A stretch of 40,677 nt of DNA. Origin: an uncultured Clostridium sp. GTDB lineage: Bacteria > Bacillota > Clostridia > TANB77 > CAG-508. Position numbers and translations under genes: made by a program. Where the stretch lies: NCBI GenBank assembly GCA_900554815.1, contig USIO01000012.1:1-40677 (forward strand), written 5' to 3'. The notes below the pieces were generated by a model, which worked only from the letters and a program-made list of their open reading frames with translations, did no database searches and was not told where the DNA came from. Position 1 is the stretch's first letter, and every line of letters starts with the position of its first letter. Shown piece after piece: positions 9,690-19,767 of the stretch.

Positions 9690-10199
9690 TTAGTTAAATA
9701 TTTCACTAGATAAATATTCTTGAAAAACAATTTTATTTACTTTACCTGTTTTTTCATTATATAGTAAATTTGAGCATCTAAAATATAATGTTTTAAAATT
9801 TTTTACTGCATTTTCATCTGCAATAATAGCTGTAATTATATTTCCAGATGTTTCTTCTGTATGTTGTCCTTTTTTTAAAAGGATTTGGTTATTTGAGTCT
9901 GTTAAGTCTTGTTTTAGGTTTATTTCCCAACTAATTTGAAGCTCTTCTGTTCCAGAATTTTTGATATTATTATTTCTTATTTTATTAATTACAGAAATAA
10001 TATCCGTTCCTCTTAATGCTTGTCTTTGATAAGACTCATATTCTTGGTTAAATGCTTTAATTCTTTCTAGTTCTCTTTCTTCTTCTCCTTGGTTAATAAA
10101 GTTACCACTTAACCTCCAAATATAAACACCAAGTGAAATAATCAAAATTGCTATTAAAATTCCTCCTGCTATTACTAATGCTTTTGCTGCATTATCCAT
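9690..10199 (-). CDS. pilin-like protein, NAxKALxIAG family
   Basis: This 169-residue protein begins MDNAAKALVIAGGILIAIL, the helix shared with the genes starting at 9633 and 7243. A polar segment EEERELERIKAFNQEYESYQ follows the helix, then LRGTDIISVINKIRNNN, which resembles RGSNIKTLISTVITSN in the 7243 gene. The ATG follows a GGGAG site. It is the first pilin-like gene after the platform protein. It is intact. Confidence 0.75.
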   Translation of the reverse strand: MDNAAKALVIAGGILIAILIISLGVYIWRLSGNFINQGEEERELERIKAFNQEYESYQRQALRGTDIISVINKIRNNNIKNSGTEELQISWEINLKQDLTDSNNQILLKKGQHTEETSGNIITAIIADENAVKNFKTLYFRCSNLLYNEKTGKVNKIVFQEYLSSEIFN

Positions 10200-10221
10200 T
10201 ATTATCTCCCTTCAAGTTTTG

Positions 10222-12296
10222 TTACATCATGCTAGACATCGTTGAAAATGCATTTGTCATATTTAATAATCCTATTACTACTAAAGGTACAATTAAATAT
10301 CCAACAAACATACAAACCATTGGTGTAAATCCTATTGCTTTTCCTATAATACCTTTTTTAGAAATTAGTCTATCATTTGATTCTTTTCTTTTTTCTTGGT
10401 AATAAGCTCTTTCTGTGTCTAATTCATCAAATGCGTCTTGAATTGGTATCTTTTCAACAGCTGCTTGCATACTTTTAATAATACGAATAAAAGGTACATA
10501 AGATACATCTTCTTTTAATTCTTCTAAAGCTTCCCAACCACCACTTTCAAAATTGTTTACACATTTTGTAATTGGCTCTTTAAATATATTAGAATATCTT
10601 TCTAACCATTCTAATATTATTTCAACATTCATTCTTTCTATTTTCATTAGCATTAAAATAATTGTTTGAAATTGCATTACTTCATTTTCCATTTCTAATG
10701 CTCTCATCTTTTTTTGGAACATTAATATCCATACTGGGGTTTGGTACGCAATAACAGAAAATAAAATTGCTAGTAATAGTTCAAACCACTGCATATTTTC
10801 TGCTTGTATTACTTGTAATTTTTCATATATTCTTTGGGTTGCTATTTCTATTTCTTCTTCTGTTGCCTCTTCATAGTAACTAGAATTTGCAATAGCTCGT
10901 GACAATTGTGCTTCTGTAATTCCTACAGAGTTTCTAAATCTATCTAAAAAGTAATTGTCTTGTTCTGTTAGTTCCATTGCTTTTCTTTCGTCAGAACTAC
11001 TCATCTCACCTAAAATGTTGTTTTCTGTTGTTGGAGTTGTATATATGTAGTCCACAGCTATTTTATGTAGCTGATTAAAAAATACTAATGATACTAAAAA
11101 AGTAATTATACATAAAAGTATTCTATTAATATATAGCCATTGTATTTTTTGTTTTGATGCTGATTCTTTTAACAAGTTTCTTATTTTTATGTCTTCTTTT
11201 GTTCCTTGTTTTGGTAAAAAAATGTCAATTATTTTTTTACCTATATAAGTATTATATATTTTTTGTTGCCATGGGTTCTGTGCATTTCCGTGTTGATTTA
11301 CCGAGTTCCATTATCCTTTAGTTTTCTAATTAAAACATAGCAAATAAATGTAATAAGAATAATTAGTACTTGGACAATTAAACCTCCTTTTCCATTATAA
11401 AAACTATCTGTAAAAGAAAATTGAGATGTTGCCCATGATTTAATCATACCTAATGCTAAAACTGGTACTGCTGCAATAACAGATAAGCTTTGAAATACAT
11501 AATCCAATTTATCTCTTTTTAAAATTTCTAATTGCATTTCTTGTGTAATATTATTAACATTTTTTAAATATAAAGAGCCTTTATCAACAGTTCTATCTCC
11601 AAATTCTTTTGTTAAATAGGAAATTCCTGCAAATTCTTTTAAATAGCTGTTAGGAGCAATGTCATAATATTTTTCTAATTCTGATTCTGGGTCATCAGAA
11701 ATTAATATTTCATAAATTTTTTCTGCTTGCCTACTAACTTCTAGTTCATCATTTTGGGCAACTTCATAAATAGCTTCTTCTACCATGTTATATTCATGGT
11801 ATGCATGTCTCATTGAAGTAAAAAAGTTTAGTTGTTGTCTTAGTAGTTTGTTTTCAACTTTGTCCACTAGTCCCTCTATAATGGTTTCTATTAATAAAAC
11901 CTCAAATAGTAATAAAATACTCAATAGTAATATGTCATTACTTGTAATTAAAATAATTAAAAGAGTAAATGGAATAATTATTAATAAGGCTCTAAATATA
12001 ATTTTAGCTGTTTGTTTTCTAGTTAAGTATTCATCATCTATATTTATTATTTCAATTCTTCTTCTTAGTTTTTTTGTATATCGTTTTATAACAGGTATTT
12101 TTAAAAATATAATATATAATTTCTGATATAAAATATCTGTTGAAAATTTCTTTTCAGATGTACCTTCTCTTAATTGTCTAATATATCTATTTTCTTTTTT
12201 ATTAGCATTTTTGTTAATAATGAGATATGCAACTACTACTGCCAAAAACAGCCCACCTGCTACCATCATTAAATATATAATTCCTTGTTCTGACAT
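10222..12296 (-). CDS. TadB/TadC-like platform protein joined by two CGG shifts (11303-11301, 11290-11288)
   Basis: Two halves each look like a type II secretion F (T2SF) membrane platform protein of a Tad system: residues 1-331 with helices near the start, middle and C-terminus, and a second half (about 336-690) with helices near KQKIQWLYINRILLCIITFL, in the middle and at the end. In the zero frame the first half ends NGT CGG TAA. Skipping C11303 gives NGT-GKST and then a second in-frame CGG (ACA CGG AAA); skipping C11290 leads into GNAQNPWQQKIYNTYIGKK and on through the whole second half. No start codon with a good ribosome binding site opens the second half, so a 690-residue double-shift fusion is the simplest reading. 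A stand-alone TadB ending at the TAA is the alternative product. ATG at 12296 follows GGAGGTG. Confidence 0.75.
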
Positions 12297-12317
12297 GTAA
12301 GTTACACCTCCATTTTT

Positions 12318-14271
12318 TTATTCTTTCTTTTTTCTTCCTCTTTTAGTTGTTGTTTGTACTTCTTCTATAATTCTATTTGATTTTATTTTTTGTTTTCCCC
12401 AGTTTTCTTCTACGAATTTATCAAATTCTTCTACATCTACATCATCCATATTGTTTCTCATTTCGTTAATGTTGTAGTCTGTAATTTTATTAGTAATTAC
12501 ATATTGTCCATCAATAAATTCTAGAATATTTCTATATTGATACAATTCCTTATTTGTAGTTTTAGTAAAGTAATGTGTGGCATTGTCCATAAATTTTTCA
12601 ATTTTTCCCTCTAGTGTTTTTTCTTTTCTGTGGTCAAAGGTATATTCATTTTTTTCTTCTACTGGTATACATTCTGTAATTCTCTCAATATATCTTCTTC
12701 CTTTAAAGTCTTTCACTAAGTGAACATTAAAGTTTAATACTTGTACTACTTGCTCTTCTGCTGTTTTTTCGTTTGTAAATACTCCTGTTCTTAACATAGA
12801 GTTTCTTAATGCTGTTACTAAGTTAGGAAATGTTTTAGCATGGTGTGTAAATAATGTAAATTTTGATGCTACTTGGGCAGCTTGTATCATCCAAGATGCT
12901 ACGGGGTCTGTTGCAACCTCTCCGAATAATATTTACAGAACCATCTGTTTTCTTTTGAACATCTAGTCCTTCTTGTCCCGAAATTGTGTCTGTTTCTCGG
13001 AATGTTAAAATATTTCTGGTTGGGTATATTTTTCTTAAATGAAGTTCAAATGCTGTTTCTTGAACCCTTATGTTCATGGTTTCATAAATGTTTTCAATCA
13101 TTGCCATTAACATAGTAGTTTTTCCACAGCCTTGTTCACCTGTTACAGCAATAATTCTTGCTCCCTTTACTAAAAATTTTATTAGATTAATAGCTTTTTC
13201 GCTACCAGGTAAATCAATTAATTGTTCTAGTGTTGCCCTCTTAACATCAAACTTTCTTACAAAAAATGCCCAAGTTTCTGAAAAGCTTGGTCTTACTACT
13301 ACAACACGAGAACCATCTTTCATTTCATTTATTTTATATCCATTTGTATCTGATAACTGTCCTGGATTATTGTATTTATATATATTTTGACATACTCTTT
13401 TTAATTCGCTTTCTGTTCCAAAAGATAAAAAATCTAATCGAATAGATTTACCTTGGAAGAAAATCCAAATGCTATCACATGCTCTTGGTACTTTGTGCTC
13501 TAATACTTGTCCTAAATAATCACTATCGGTCTGTGCTACTTGACTTAAAAAACTTTCTGGTAATCCAGATACACCTCCAGACACGCCATCTATGTTCATA
13601 TCTCTTATTTCATCAATACTACTATAGCCTTTATAGTGTTGGTATATTCTCTGAACTACAATTTTTAATTTATCTGAAAAGCCTAATAGAATTTTTTCTT
13701 CTTCATAAATATGGTTTATTTCTTCTTTTGTAATTACATAGCAAGGTTTTGCTTCCCCAGAAATATATTTTAAAACTGCTAAATCATATTTTCTAATTAA
13801 TTCTGTTAGTGCTTCATATCCAAAGTCTTGTTGATAGCGGTAAAGCAATATATCGAATTTATCTGCCGGAGTCAATAATGATGGTATATCAAAAGGAATA
13901 GCTCTTGATATGTTTGTTTCATCAACACCATATTCTTTTTCTAATAAATCGTAGATTAGTTCCTTTACATATTTCTTGTCATTAACATCTCCATATGTAC
14001 AGCCTTTTAACGCTCTTTTTAGTTCATATTTTTTATTTTTTCTTCTTTTTAATTCCTCTTCAGAAAGACCAATATCGTATAGGTTTATTTTTGTAATTTC
14101 GTCTAATCTTCTTTTAACGTAATCTGTCATCTTTTCTAATGTGTATGTTTTGTCGTCTAGTTCAACAATTTCTTCTACTTCTTGGTTTTTCTTTTTGTTT
14201 AGGAAATATAAAACTAATCCCGCTGATATAATTAATACTACTATCATGAGTATTACATTCATAATATCCAT
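12318..14271 (-). CDS. cpaF: CpaF/TadA-like secretion ATPase, +1 shift at CGG (12924-12922)
   Basis: This is the hexameric ATPase of the VirB11/CpaF family expected to power pilus assembly. An unusual N-terminal membrane helix (residues 5-24) precedes the family N-domain. Walker A is GEQGCGKT (378-385), and EQ..LPGSEKAINLIKFLV precedes it as in CpaF proteins. The zero frame breaks at ATT CGG AGA. Skipping C12924 gives DGSVNII-GEVATDPVASW, the Walker B-adjacent II.GE motif, and leads into MIQAAQVASKFTLFTHHAKT, which matches the family's Q..NTGH-like segment with histidines. Corrected length 650 residues. The C-terminus ends in a basic TTKRGRKKKE. ATG at 14271 follows GGAG. Confidence 0.85.
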
Positions 14272-14296
14272 ATCTTAGGGTTCTCCTCTCCTGTTA

Positions 14297-15113
14297 CTAT
14301 ATGCTCATTTTTAGTTCTTGTAATTTGTATAAAATCTTACTAGAAACTTTTTTAATTTCACTAATAAAAATAGCATTTCTATCGTTTTCATCTATTTTTC
14401 TAAATCTTAAGAAAAAGTCTGCAACTTTTCCTTCATTAGCTGCTTCAAAAAATAATGTGCTATATGGTACTGTATAAACTTCTTTTTCTCCTATGTATCT
14501 TGCTATGTTTTTGCTATTGTATTTTGAATATCTGTCATATCTTCCAACAAGTAATAATGTATTTTTTCTTTGTTTTAAAAATCCATCTTTTTTTAATTCA
14601 ATGTAGTCATTAATTAGTCTTAATCTTTGTGTTATATTTACCATAATTAAATCAGATAATCTTAGAATTTCGTTTGTTGTTTCATCATCTAAACCTTTAT
14701 TTACATCTACAAATATTAGGTCATAATATTGATTTGCCGCTCTTATAATATCTGCATAAACTGGTTTTAATCTTTTATAGTCTTCATAGTCTTCGCTTTT
14801 TATTCCAGGTAATACTTCTAGTCTATTTTTAAAAATAATTTTAGTATAGTTTGTAATAATTTCAGGTGAAGCTTTATTACTAATTATTGCTTTAGCTAAC
14901 CCTTCTATTCCATTGTCTAGTCCTGTCATTTTTTCCTCACCGAATTTTACCAGTTTCCCAAAAGCAAGCTTCTAAAGTAGTATCTTTAAAATTTGTAGAT
15001 AATACTAAAATTCTTGCATTGTGTTCCATTGCCATATAAGTGGCAATGGCTGAAAGTGATAAGGTTTTAGCTGTTTCTTCTTTTCCGTTGCTCCAAAAAG
15101 TTATAACTGACAT
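14297..15113 (-). CDS. CpaE/ParA-like ATPase, +1 shift at CGG (14942-14940)
   Basis: This MinD/ParA-type protein begins MSVITFWSNGKEETAKTLS, a deviant Walker A with lysine and threonine, followed by MEHNARILVLSTN and later YYDLIFVDVNKGLDDET (Walker B-like) and IMVNITQRLRLINDYIE. Such proteins localise Tad/pilus machinery. The zero frame reads ATT CGG TGA and would stop after 58 residues. Skipping C14942 gives FWETGKI-GEEKMTGLDNGIE and a 271-residue protein. The alternative, reinitiation at the internal ATG at 14929, would lose the nucleotide-binding loop. The ATG at 15113 follows AAAGGAG and lies two bases past the preceding stop, indicating translational coupling. Confidence 0.8.
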
Positions 15114-15115
15114 TC

Positions 15116-15814
15116 TTATACTCCTTTTTCTATACTTTTCATGATTTTCCTTAGTTCGTTTGTACTAATATTTCCAATAATTTGTTCTACCATAAACAAA
15201 ATGCTTTCTTTATATTGGCTACTTAGATTTCTGAATTTTATTTTAGAAACTCTTTGATTTTCTATAATAGCGCTCTTATCCCCAATTTCAAATGGAAAAT
15301 ATATTTTAATGTCACTCCATGTTATTTTATATTCCTTTGATAAATAGTTAAGATAGTCATCTTCTTCATTTGTCATATATTTTGAAAATAGTACTTTGGT
15401 CATTTTTATTTCTTCTCTTAATCCGCTTAATATTTCTAATCCTTTTTTTAGTGAAAAAAGATCAAAAGAAGTAACAAAGTAGTTTATATAAGCATCTTCC
15501 ATTCTAAATGCGCTAAACACATTGCTAGAATCTGTATCGATTAATGCAATATCATATTCTAATTCTTCTGTCTCTCCTAGCCCCAAGTATTGCTCCATTG
15601 CATCAAAATTTTTAAATCCAACTGCTACATCAAATTCTTCAAATTCTGTTATATAGCTAGTAGTAGGGTTAATAACAGGAACAACATATTTTGCTTTTTG
15701 GTTAATCGTAGAATCTATAACAACTGTTTTTATTCCAAGTGCTGTTAATATTTTAGCAATATGTAATAGCATGTCTGTTTTGTCATATGCTCCTATAAAT
15801 CCAATTTTTTTCAT
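15116..15814 (-). CDS. degenerate ParA/CpaE-like protein
   Basis: This 232-residue protein begins MKKIGFIGAYDKTDMLLHIA, which has the position and spacing of a P-loop but lacks the full GxxxxGKT pattern. TVVIDSTINQKAKY and EYDIALIDTDSS resemble ParA-family strands. It is probably a catalytically weakened partner of the next gene, to which it is tightly coupled. The ATG follows AGGAGG. The C-terminal region (about 195-228) is helical. Role inferred from locus. Confidence 0.65.
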   Translation of the reverse strand: MKKIGFIGAYDKTDMLLHIAKILTALGIKTVVIDSTINQKAKYVVPVINPTTSYITEFEEFDVAVGFKNFDAMEQYLGLGETEELEYDIALIDTDSSNVFSAFRMEDAYINYFVTSFDLFSLKKGLEILSGLREEIKMTKVLFSKYMTNEEDDYLNYLSKEYKITWSDIKIYFPFEIGDKSAIIENQRVSKIKFRNLSSQYKESILFMVEQIIGNISTNELRKIMKSIEKGV

Positions 15815-15851
15815 TTATTCCTCCTATGAATTTTCAAAGATTAGTTCTAGT

Positions 15852-16742
15852 TTATGGGCTAACAGTTCCAGACAATCCTTCTAAATATTCTAATCTTTCT
15901 TGTTGTCTTTTTTCATTTTCCTCTTGTATCTTTGCTTCAACATTAGAATTTGCATCTGCTTGATGATCGTTTAATTCATTTTGAATTACATCATTTCTTT
16001 GGCTTGTGTACCTATTTAGTTTGTCCTCTAGTGCTCTTTTTGCTGTTGCCAAAACATTTGGGTTACTATTAATTAAATTAATTACAGATTGATTTGGTAA
16101 ATATGTTGGTGTTGCATTTGCTTGAATACCAGGTTCAACATATAAATTTACATATAGCTTTGAAGTTGGCATCATATATGCTTCATAAATAGCATTACTC
16201 ATTGTTAATATTTCATCTTCTGTTAATTGTAGCCATATTGTATTTTCGCTAATATCAACTACTCTTTTTTTAGAAATAACTATATAATCTGTTCCAGATG
16301 GCATAGTAAATCTTATGTCAATATAATCTCCTGCCTCTATTCTTACAGGTAGAGCTAACATATTATATTCTTGTAATCTTAAATCTGCTGTTACAGTTTC
16401 TGATGTTTCAGTTATCATAGAACTTCCTAAAATAGTTCCTGCTTTTAAATCTATTTTTGCAATTGTTTCTCCTGTAACTGTAATATTATAGTCTGTTGGT
16501 GAAGCCATGTTTTCTACTTCTATTGTTGTTAAATCCGCTGTTGTTATAGTTTCTCCAGATTTAATATCCCTTGTTAATACTTGAACTAGCCTTGAATTTG
16601 CTTGTTTTTCTTGTTCAGCTTGTTTAAAATTTATAATCTGCATTATTAAAAAAGCTATAATAATAGCTGCTATAATTAGCATTACCATAAAGCCTAGTAA
16701 AAATGAATTTCTTGCCTTTCTTTGCATTGGATTTGTTGCCAT
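15852..16742 (-). CDS. CpaB-like SAF-domain protein
   Basis: This 296-residue protein has a membrane helix at residues 13-34 followed by a SAF-type domain (VLTRDIKSGETITTADLTTIE, then TGETIAKIDLKAGTILGSSMI) as in CpaB/RcpC pilus-assembly proteins. The second part contains LALPVRIEAGDYIDIRF, also typical of CpaB. The C-terminus is a long Glu/Gln-rich helical tail (about 260-290). The ATG follows GGGAGG. It opens the minus-strand Tad-like cluster, so transcription of the locus probably begins in the 16743-16850 gap. It is intact. Confidence 0.85.
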   Translation of the reverse strand: MATNPMQRKARNSFLLGFMVMLIIAAIIIAFLIMQIINFKQAEQEKQANSRLVQVLTRDIKSGETITTADLTTIEVENMASPTDYNITVTGETIAKIDLKAGTILGSSMITETSETVTADLRLQEYNMLALPVRIEAGDYIDIRFTMPSGTDYIVISKKRVVDISENTIWLQLTEDEILTMSNAIYEAYMMPTSKLYVNLYVEPGIQANATPTYLPNQSVINLINSNPNVLATAKRALEDKLNRYTSQRNDVIQNELNDHQADANSNVEAKIQEENEKRQQERLEYLEGLSGTVSP

Positions 16743-16848
16743 TTAAATTCCTCCCTTTATCTGATGTAAATAGATTTTACAAAATATCACTATTTATTTA
16801 ATTGTACAACATTTTAAAAGTTAAAACAACAAAATTTTACTTTGTAAC

Positions 16849-16903
16849 AAAAAATTAATACAGACGTAATATTATTGTAATATTACGTCTGTATTAATTT
16901 TTT
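16849..16903 (-). terminator. terminator with a 26-bp perfect stem
   Basis: The arms at 16849-16874 and 16878-16903 are exact reverse complements, separated by only three bases (TTG), and both ends are runs of A/T. It lies just downstream of the HAD gene on the minus strand and separates it from the Tad-like locus. It would work on both strands. Confidence 0.9.
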
Positions 16904-16909
16904 ATATAC

Positions 16910-17782
16910 TCATTTTAAAAATTTTTTTAATGCTTTCGATACCCCATCAGAATTATTATCATCTGTTATAAAATTTGCATATTGTTTTACAATTGGGTCA
17001 CTATTTCCCATTGCAATTCCTATTCCAGCATTTTTAATCATATTTATATCGTTTATATTATCTCCTATAGCAATTATTTCTTCTGGTAAAATAGAAAGTT
17101 TTTTTATTAAAAATTGAATTGCACTCCATTTGTTTACATTTTTATTTGATATTTCTGTATAATAATATTGTATTTCTTTTTCTCCCATTTCGTACTGAAT
17201 TATTTTTCTTGCCATATGCGAAACATCTAAAATATCTACTCCTTTTATTTGTTTTAGCTTCTGCATAATTCTATTAAAAATTGATGGTTCTTCGTCACAA
17301 ACTGTTACTTTCAAAAAATTTTGAATGTTTAAATTTTTAATATATTTAGGTATGCTTTCTACAATTTCAATATTTGTTTTTTTAGAATCTGGCTTTTTAT
17401 TGTTTTCGCTATAATAGAATAAAGTATTATAATTTAAGCTTTTAGTAATAATAGTATTTTCTGTATAAATATTATAATAAATGCTATTTTGTTCTGCTAT
17501 ATTTGATATTTGTAAAATTTTTTCTTTTGATAAATATTTGTTGTATATATTTTTTTTATTTTGCAAATCATAAATATTAGCTCCATTTCCACATATCATG
17601 TATTCTTTTGTTCCTAGTTCTTCTGCAAAATTCTCCATTGCACTATTTGTTCTTCCAGATGTTAAGACTATTTTTATGCCTTCTTTTATTAAATGTTCTA
17701 TATATTGTTTGTCCTGTTTTGAAATTTCTCCATAGGAATTCAAAAGTGTTCCATCTAAATCAATTGCAATTAATTTATACAT
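16910..17782 (-). CDS. Cof-type HAD-IIB phosphatase
   Basis: This 290-residue haloacid dehalogenase family hydrolase has motif I DLDGTLLNS (residues 8-16), motif II TSGRT, GNGANIYD, and motif IV IGDNINDINMI with GIAMGNS near the C-terminus. The cap sequence between them is typical of the Cof/YidA subfamily, which dephosphorylates sugar phosphates and related metabolites. The substrate cannot be told from sequence. The ATG follows GGAGG. It is divergent from the SASP gene and has its own strong terminator. Confidence 0.92.
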   Translation of the reverse strand: MYKLIAIDLDGTLLNSYGEISKQDKQYIEHLIKEGIKIVLTSGRTNSAMENFAEELGTKEYMICGNGANIYDLQNKKNIYNKYLSKEKILQISNIAEQNSIYYNIYTENTIITKSLNYNTLFYYSENNKKPDSKKTNIEIVESIPKYIKNLNIQNFLKVTVCDEEPSIFNRIMQKLKQIKGVDILDVSHMARKIIQYEMGEKEIQYYYTEISNKNVNKWSAIQFLIKKLSILPEEIIAIGDNINDINMIKNAGIGIAMGNSDPIVKQYANFITDDNNSDGVSKALKKFLK

Positions 17783-17961
17783 AAATACTTTCCTCCATAC
17801 TATTCTTTGTTCACAATATCATTTATCTTACTGTTTGTCAATTTTTTAGCAAAAATTTCTAGTTTATTTTTTTTACTTTTGCACATTCTATTACTAGAAA
17901 AAACAATTTATGTTTTTTCGTATGGTATCAATATTACGACTTTCTAGGAGGTGAAAATATA

Positions 17962-18171
17962 ATGGCAAACTCAAACAACAGCAACAGAAAATTAGTTCCA
18001 GAAGCTATGGACTCTTTAGATAAATTCAAATATGAAGTAGCTAGTGAAGTTGGTGTAAATTTAAAAAATGGTTACAATGGAGATATATCAGCTAAAGATG
18101 CTGGTAGAATTGGTGGTAACATGGTAAGAAAAATGATCCAACAAGCTGAAAATCAAATGATTGGTAGATAG
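17962..18171 (+). CDS. small acid-soluble spore protein, alpha/beta type
   Basis: The 69-residue protein has the DNA-binding SASP signature: KLVPEAMDSLDKFKYEVASE and the second conserved half GRIGGNMVRKMIQQAE. These proteins coat and protect spore DNA and are degraded at germination by the GPR protease, whose usual target K-x-E-x-A/S-x-E region (FKYEVASE) is present. The ribosome binding site TAGGAGGTGA is near perfect, as expected for a highly expressed gene. A sigma-G promoter should lie in 17880-17945, but I could not assign it with confidence. It shows that the organism forms endospores. Confidence 0.95.
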   Translation: MANSNNSNRKLVPEAMDSLDKFKYEVASEVGVNLKNGYNGDISAKDAGRIGGNMVRKMIQQAENQMIGR

Positions 18172-18184
18172 TTATTTAATAAAT

Positions 18185-18236
18185 AACAAAAAAAATAAGT
18201 ACTTAGCATATCTTTGCTAAGTACTTATTTTTTGTT
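18185..18236. terminator. bidirectional terminator between SASP and hpf
   Basis: A long stem pairs ATAAGTACTTAGCA with TGCTAAGTACTTAT around a short loop and is flanked by A and T runs on both sides. It ends the SASP transcript on the plus strand and overlaps the hpf stop codon on the minus strand. Confidence 0.85.
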
Positions 18237-18768
18237 ATGCTTCTGGTTCAACCAATCCATAGTTTTTTCCGTCTTTTAATAAATATATAACATTTACTTT
18301 ATTAGTTTCTATGTTAATAAATGTTAAAAATTTATTTGATGGTTTTTCTTGTAATTTTAGTTTTGCATCTTCTGGATGCATTGGTTTTATTTCATAATAA
18401 ATTGTTTTAATAATTTCGTTTTCTATTACTGGTTCCCTTTCTGCTAAATTTGCATTTTGTTGTTTAATAGAGTCTTCCTTATTTTGTTTTTCCCTTTTTG
18501 TTTTCCATTTTCTAATTTGTCCTTCTAGTATGTCAATGTCTTTATCCATTGATGCATATAGGTCCTTGTCTGCTGTTACTGCTCTGAACATTTGGCTATT
18601 TACAACCACACTAATTTCTGCAATTTGTTCTGCTCCTTCAACCTTAATTGTAAGGTTTACACTTAATTCTTCTTCAAAATATTTTTGTACTCTTTCTAGT
18701 TTCTTTTCTAGATAATCTTTAATTGCTTCTGTTGCTTTAACCTCTCTACCTGTGATTTTTATAATCAT
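18235..18768 (-). CDS. hpf: long-form ribosome hibernation promoting factor
   Basis: HPF binds idle ribosomes and drives 100S dimer formation in stationary phase. The N-terminal RaiA/S30AE domain (about 1-105) begins MIIKITGREVKATEAIKDYL and contains NLTIKVEGAEQIAEISVVV. The C-terminal dimerisation domain (about 122-177) has KPMHPEDAKLKL, FLTFINIETNKVNVIYLLKDG and YGLVEP. Length 177 fits the long form. The start follows GGAGAG. No in-frame CGG; the one CGGA (GAC GGA) is out of frame and harmless. Confidence 0.94.
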   Translation of the reverse strand: MIIKITGREVKATEAIKDYLEKKLERVQKYFEEELSVNLTIKVEGAEQIAEISVVVNSQMFRAVTADKDLYASMDKDIDILEGQIRKWKTKREKQNKEDSIKQQNANLAEREPVIENEIIKTIYYEIKPMHPEDAKLKLQEKPSNKFLTFINIETNKVNVIYLLKDGKNYGLVEPEA

Positions 18769-18870
18769 AAATATCTCTCCTCTCTAGTTTGTATTTTAGT
18801 ATAAATTTATTATATAGCAATTTAGAAAAAATTTCAAATTTTTTTAATAATTTCTTTACTTTCTTATTTT

Positions 18871-19585
18871 TTACATATATTCTTTTTCTAATTTTTCATT
18901 TAAATATAATTTTGCTATTAGTTCTAGTTCTTTTATAGCTTCTTGTGTTGTTTGAAAAGAATATATTTTTTTTGCATTACATGTTAGAATATATTTTATA
19001 GAATCTTTTGTTTCCGGTAAAATGCTTATTGTACTTTTATCTGCTTTCCCACAGGTATTGCATTTAAAGCCATTATCTTTAATGCTAAAATAAATTAAAT
19101 TATCTTCATTATGGCAACTAACACATCTATTTATGTTTGGTGCAAATCCTAGTAAAGAAAGTAATCTTAATTTAAAGGTAGCAATAAGTAAATCTTTATT
19201 GAATTCCATTTCAGATAAAACATATAGTGTGTTTAAATATAATTGTAAAATTCTATAAGAATTTTGGTTTTCTGTTGTTACATCTAATATTATTTTATTT
19301 AGATTAGAAGCTATTGTTAGCTTGTCAATATCTATTCGTATATTATAAAAAAGTTCTATTATCTCGCAAGAGTTCATAGTATATGTGCTACTACTTTTAA
19401 ATAACATATAGTCTCCAAAACACAAAAATTGGCTACCTGCCATTAATAAGCTCTTTGGTCTGCGAGCTCCTTTGGCTAGGCATCCAATTTTTCCGCATAC
19501 CTGGTGTTAAAATAGTAAGCATTTTATCAAAATCTCCTGAATTATTTTCAGCAATTATAATTCCTTTCGTTTTTATTGTTCCCAT
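18871..19585 (-). CDS. recO: DNA repair protein RecO, +1 shift at CGG (19495-19493)
   Basis: RecO mediates RecF-pathway recombination, loading RecA on SSB-coated DNA. The N-terminal OB fold starts MGTIKTKGIIIAENNSGD and the zinc-binding region CVSCHN...FKCNTCGK is intact near the C-terminus. In the zero frame translation fails at ATG CGG AAA, 31 codons in. Skipping C19495 gives LTILTPGM-GKIGCLAKGARRPKS, which is the family's invariant segment, and a 237-residue protein of normal length. The start ATG at 19585 is selected by AAAGGA and overlaps the 3' end of yqzL in another frame. It follows era-yqzL in the usual Bacillota order. Confidence 0.92.
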
Positions 19586-19694
19586 TGTTCATTCCTTTTA
19601 AATTCTTTTCTAAATTTTCTACTTCAATTAATTCTAAAAAAGTATTAATGTCACCAGTAATTTTAAAAGTATTCCATGCCATCTTTTTTATCAT
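19548..19694 (-). CDS. yqzL: YqzL-like small protein
   Basis: A 48-residue frame begins MIKKMAWNTFKITGDINTFL and carries the W..F..TG.I..FL pattern of the YqzL family, whose members lie between era and recO in Bacillota. The ATG follows GAGGTGAG. The stop TGA at 19550-19548 lies 38 bases inside recO, so the two are probably coupled. Function is unknown in the family as far as I know. Confidence 0.75.
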   Translation of the reverse strand: MIKKMAWNTFKITGDINTFLELIEVENLEKNLKGMNNGNNKNERNYNC

Positions 19695-19767
19695 AAGTCT
19701 CACCTCTTTATTAAAATTAAAAGTTAAGAAACTTTAATTTTATCTTTTGTAAAAAAAGTTTTTTTAT

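Noticed and set aside
14297..14929. Independent gene starting at the internal ATG 14929 of the cpaE-like gene
   Set aside because: There is no separate promoter, and the upstream 57 codons supply the nucleotide-binding loop in a matching frame after the CGG shift.
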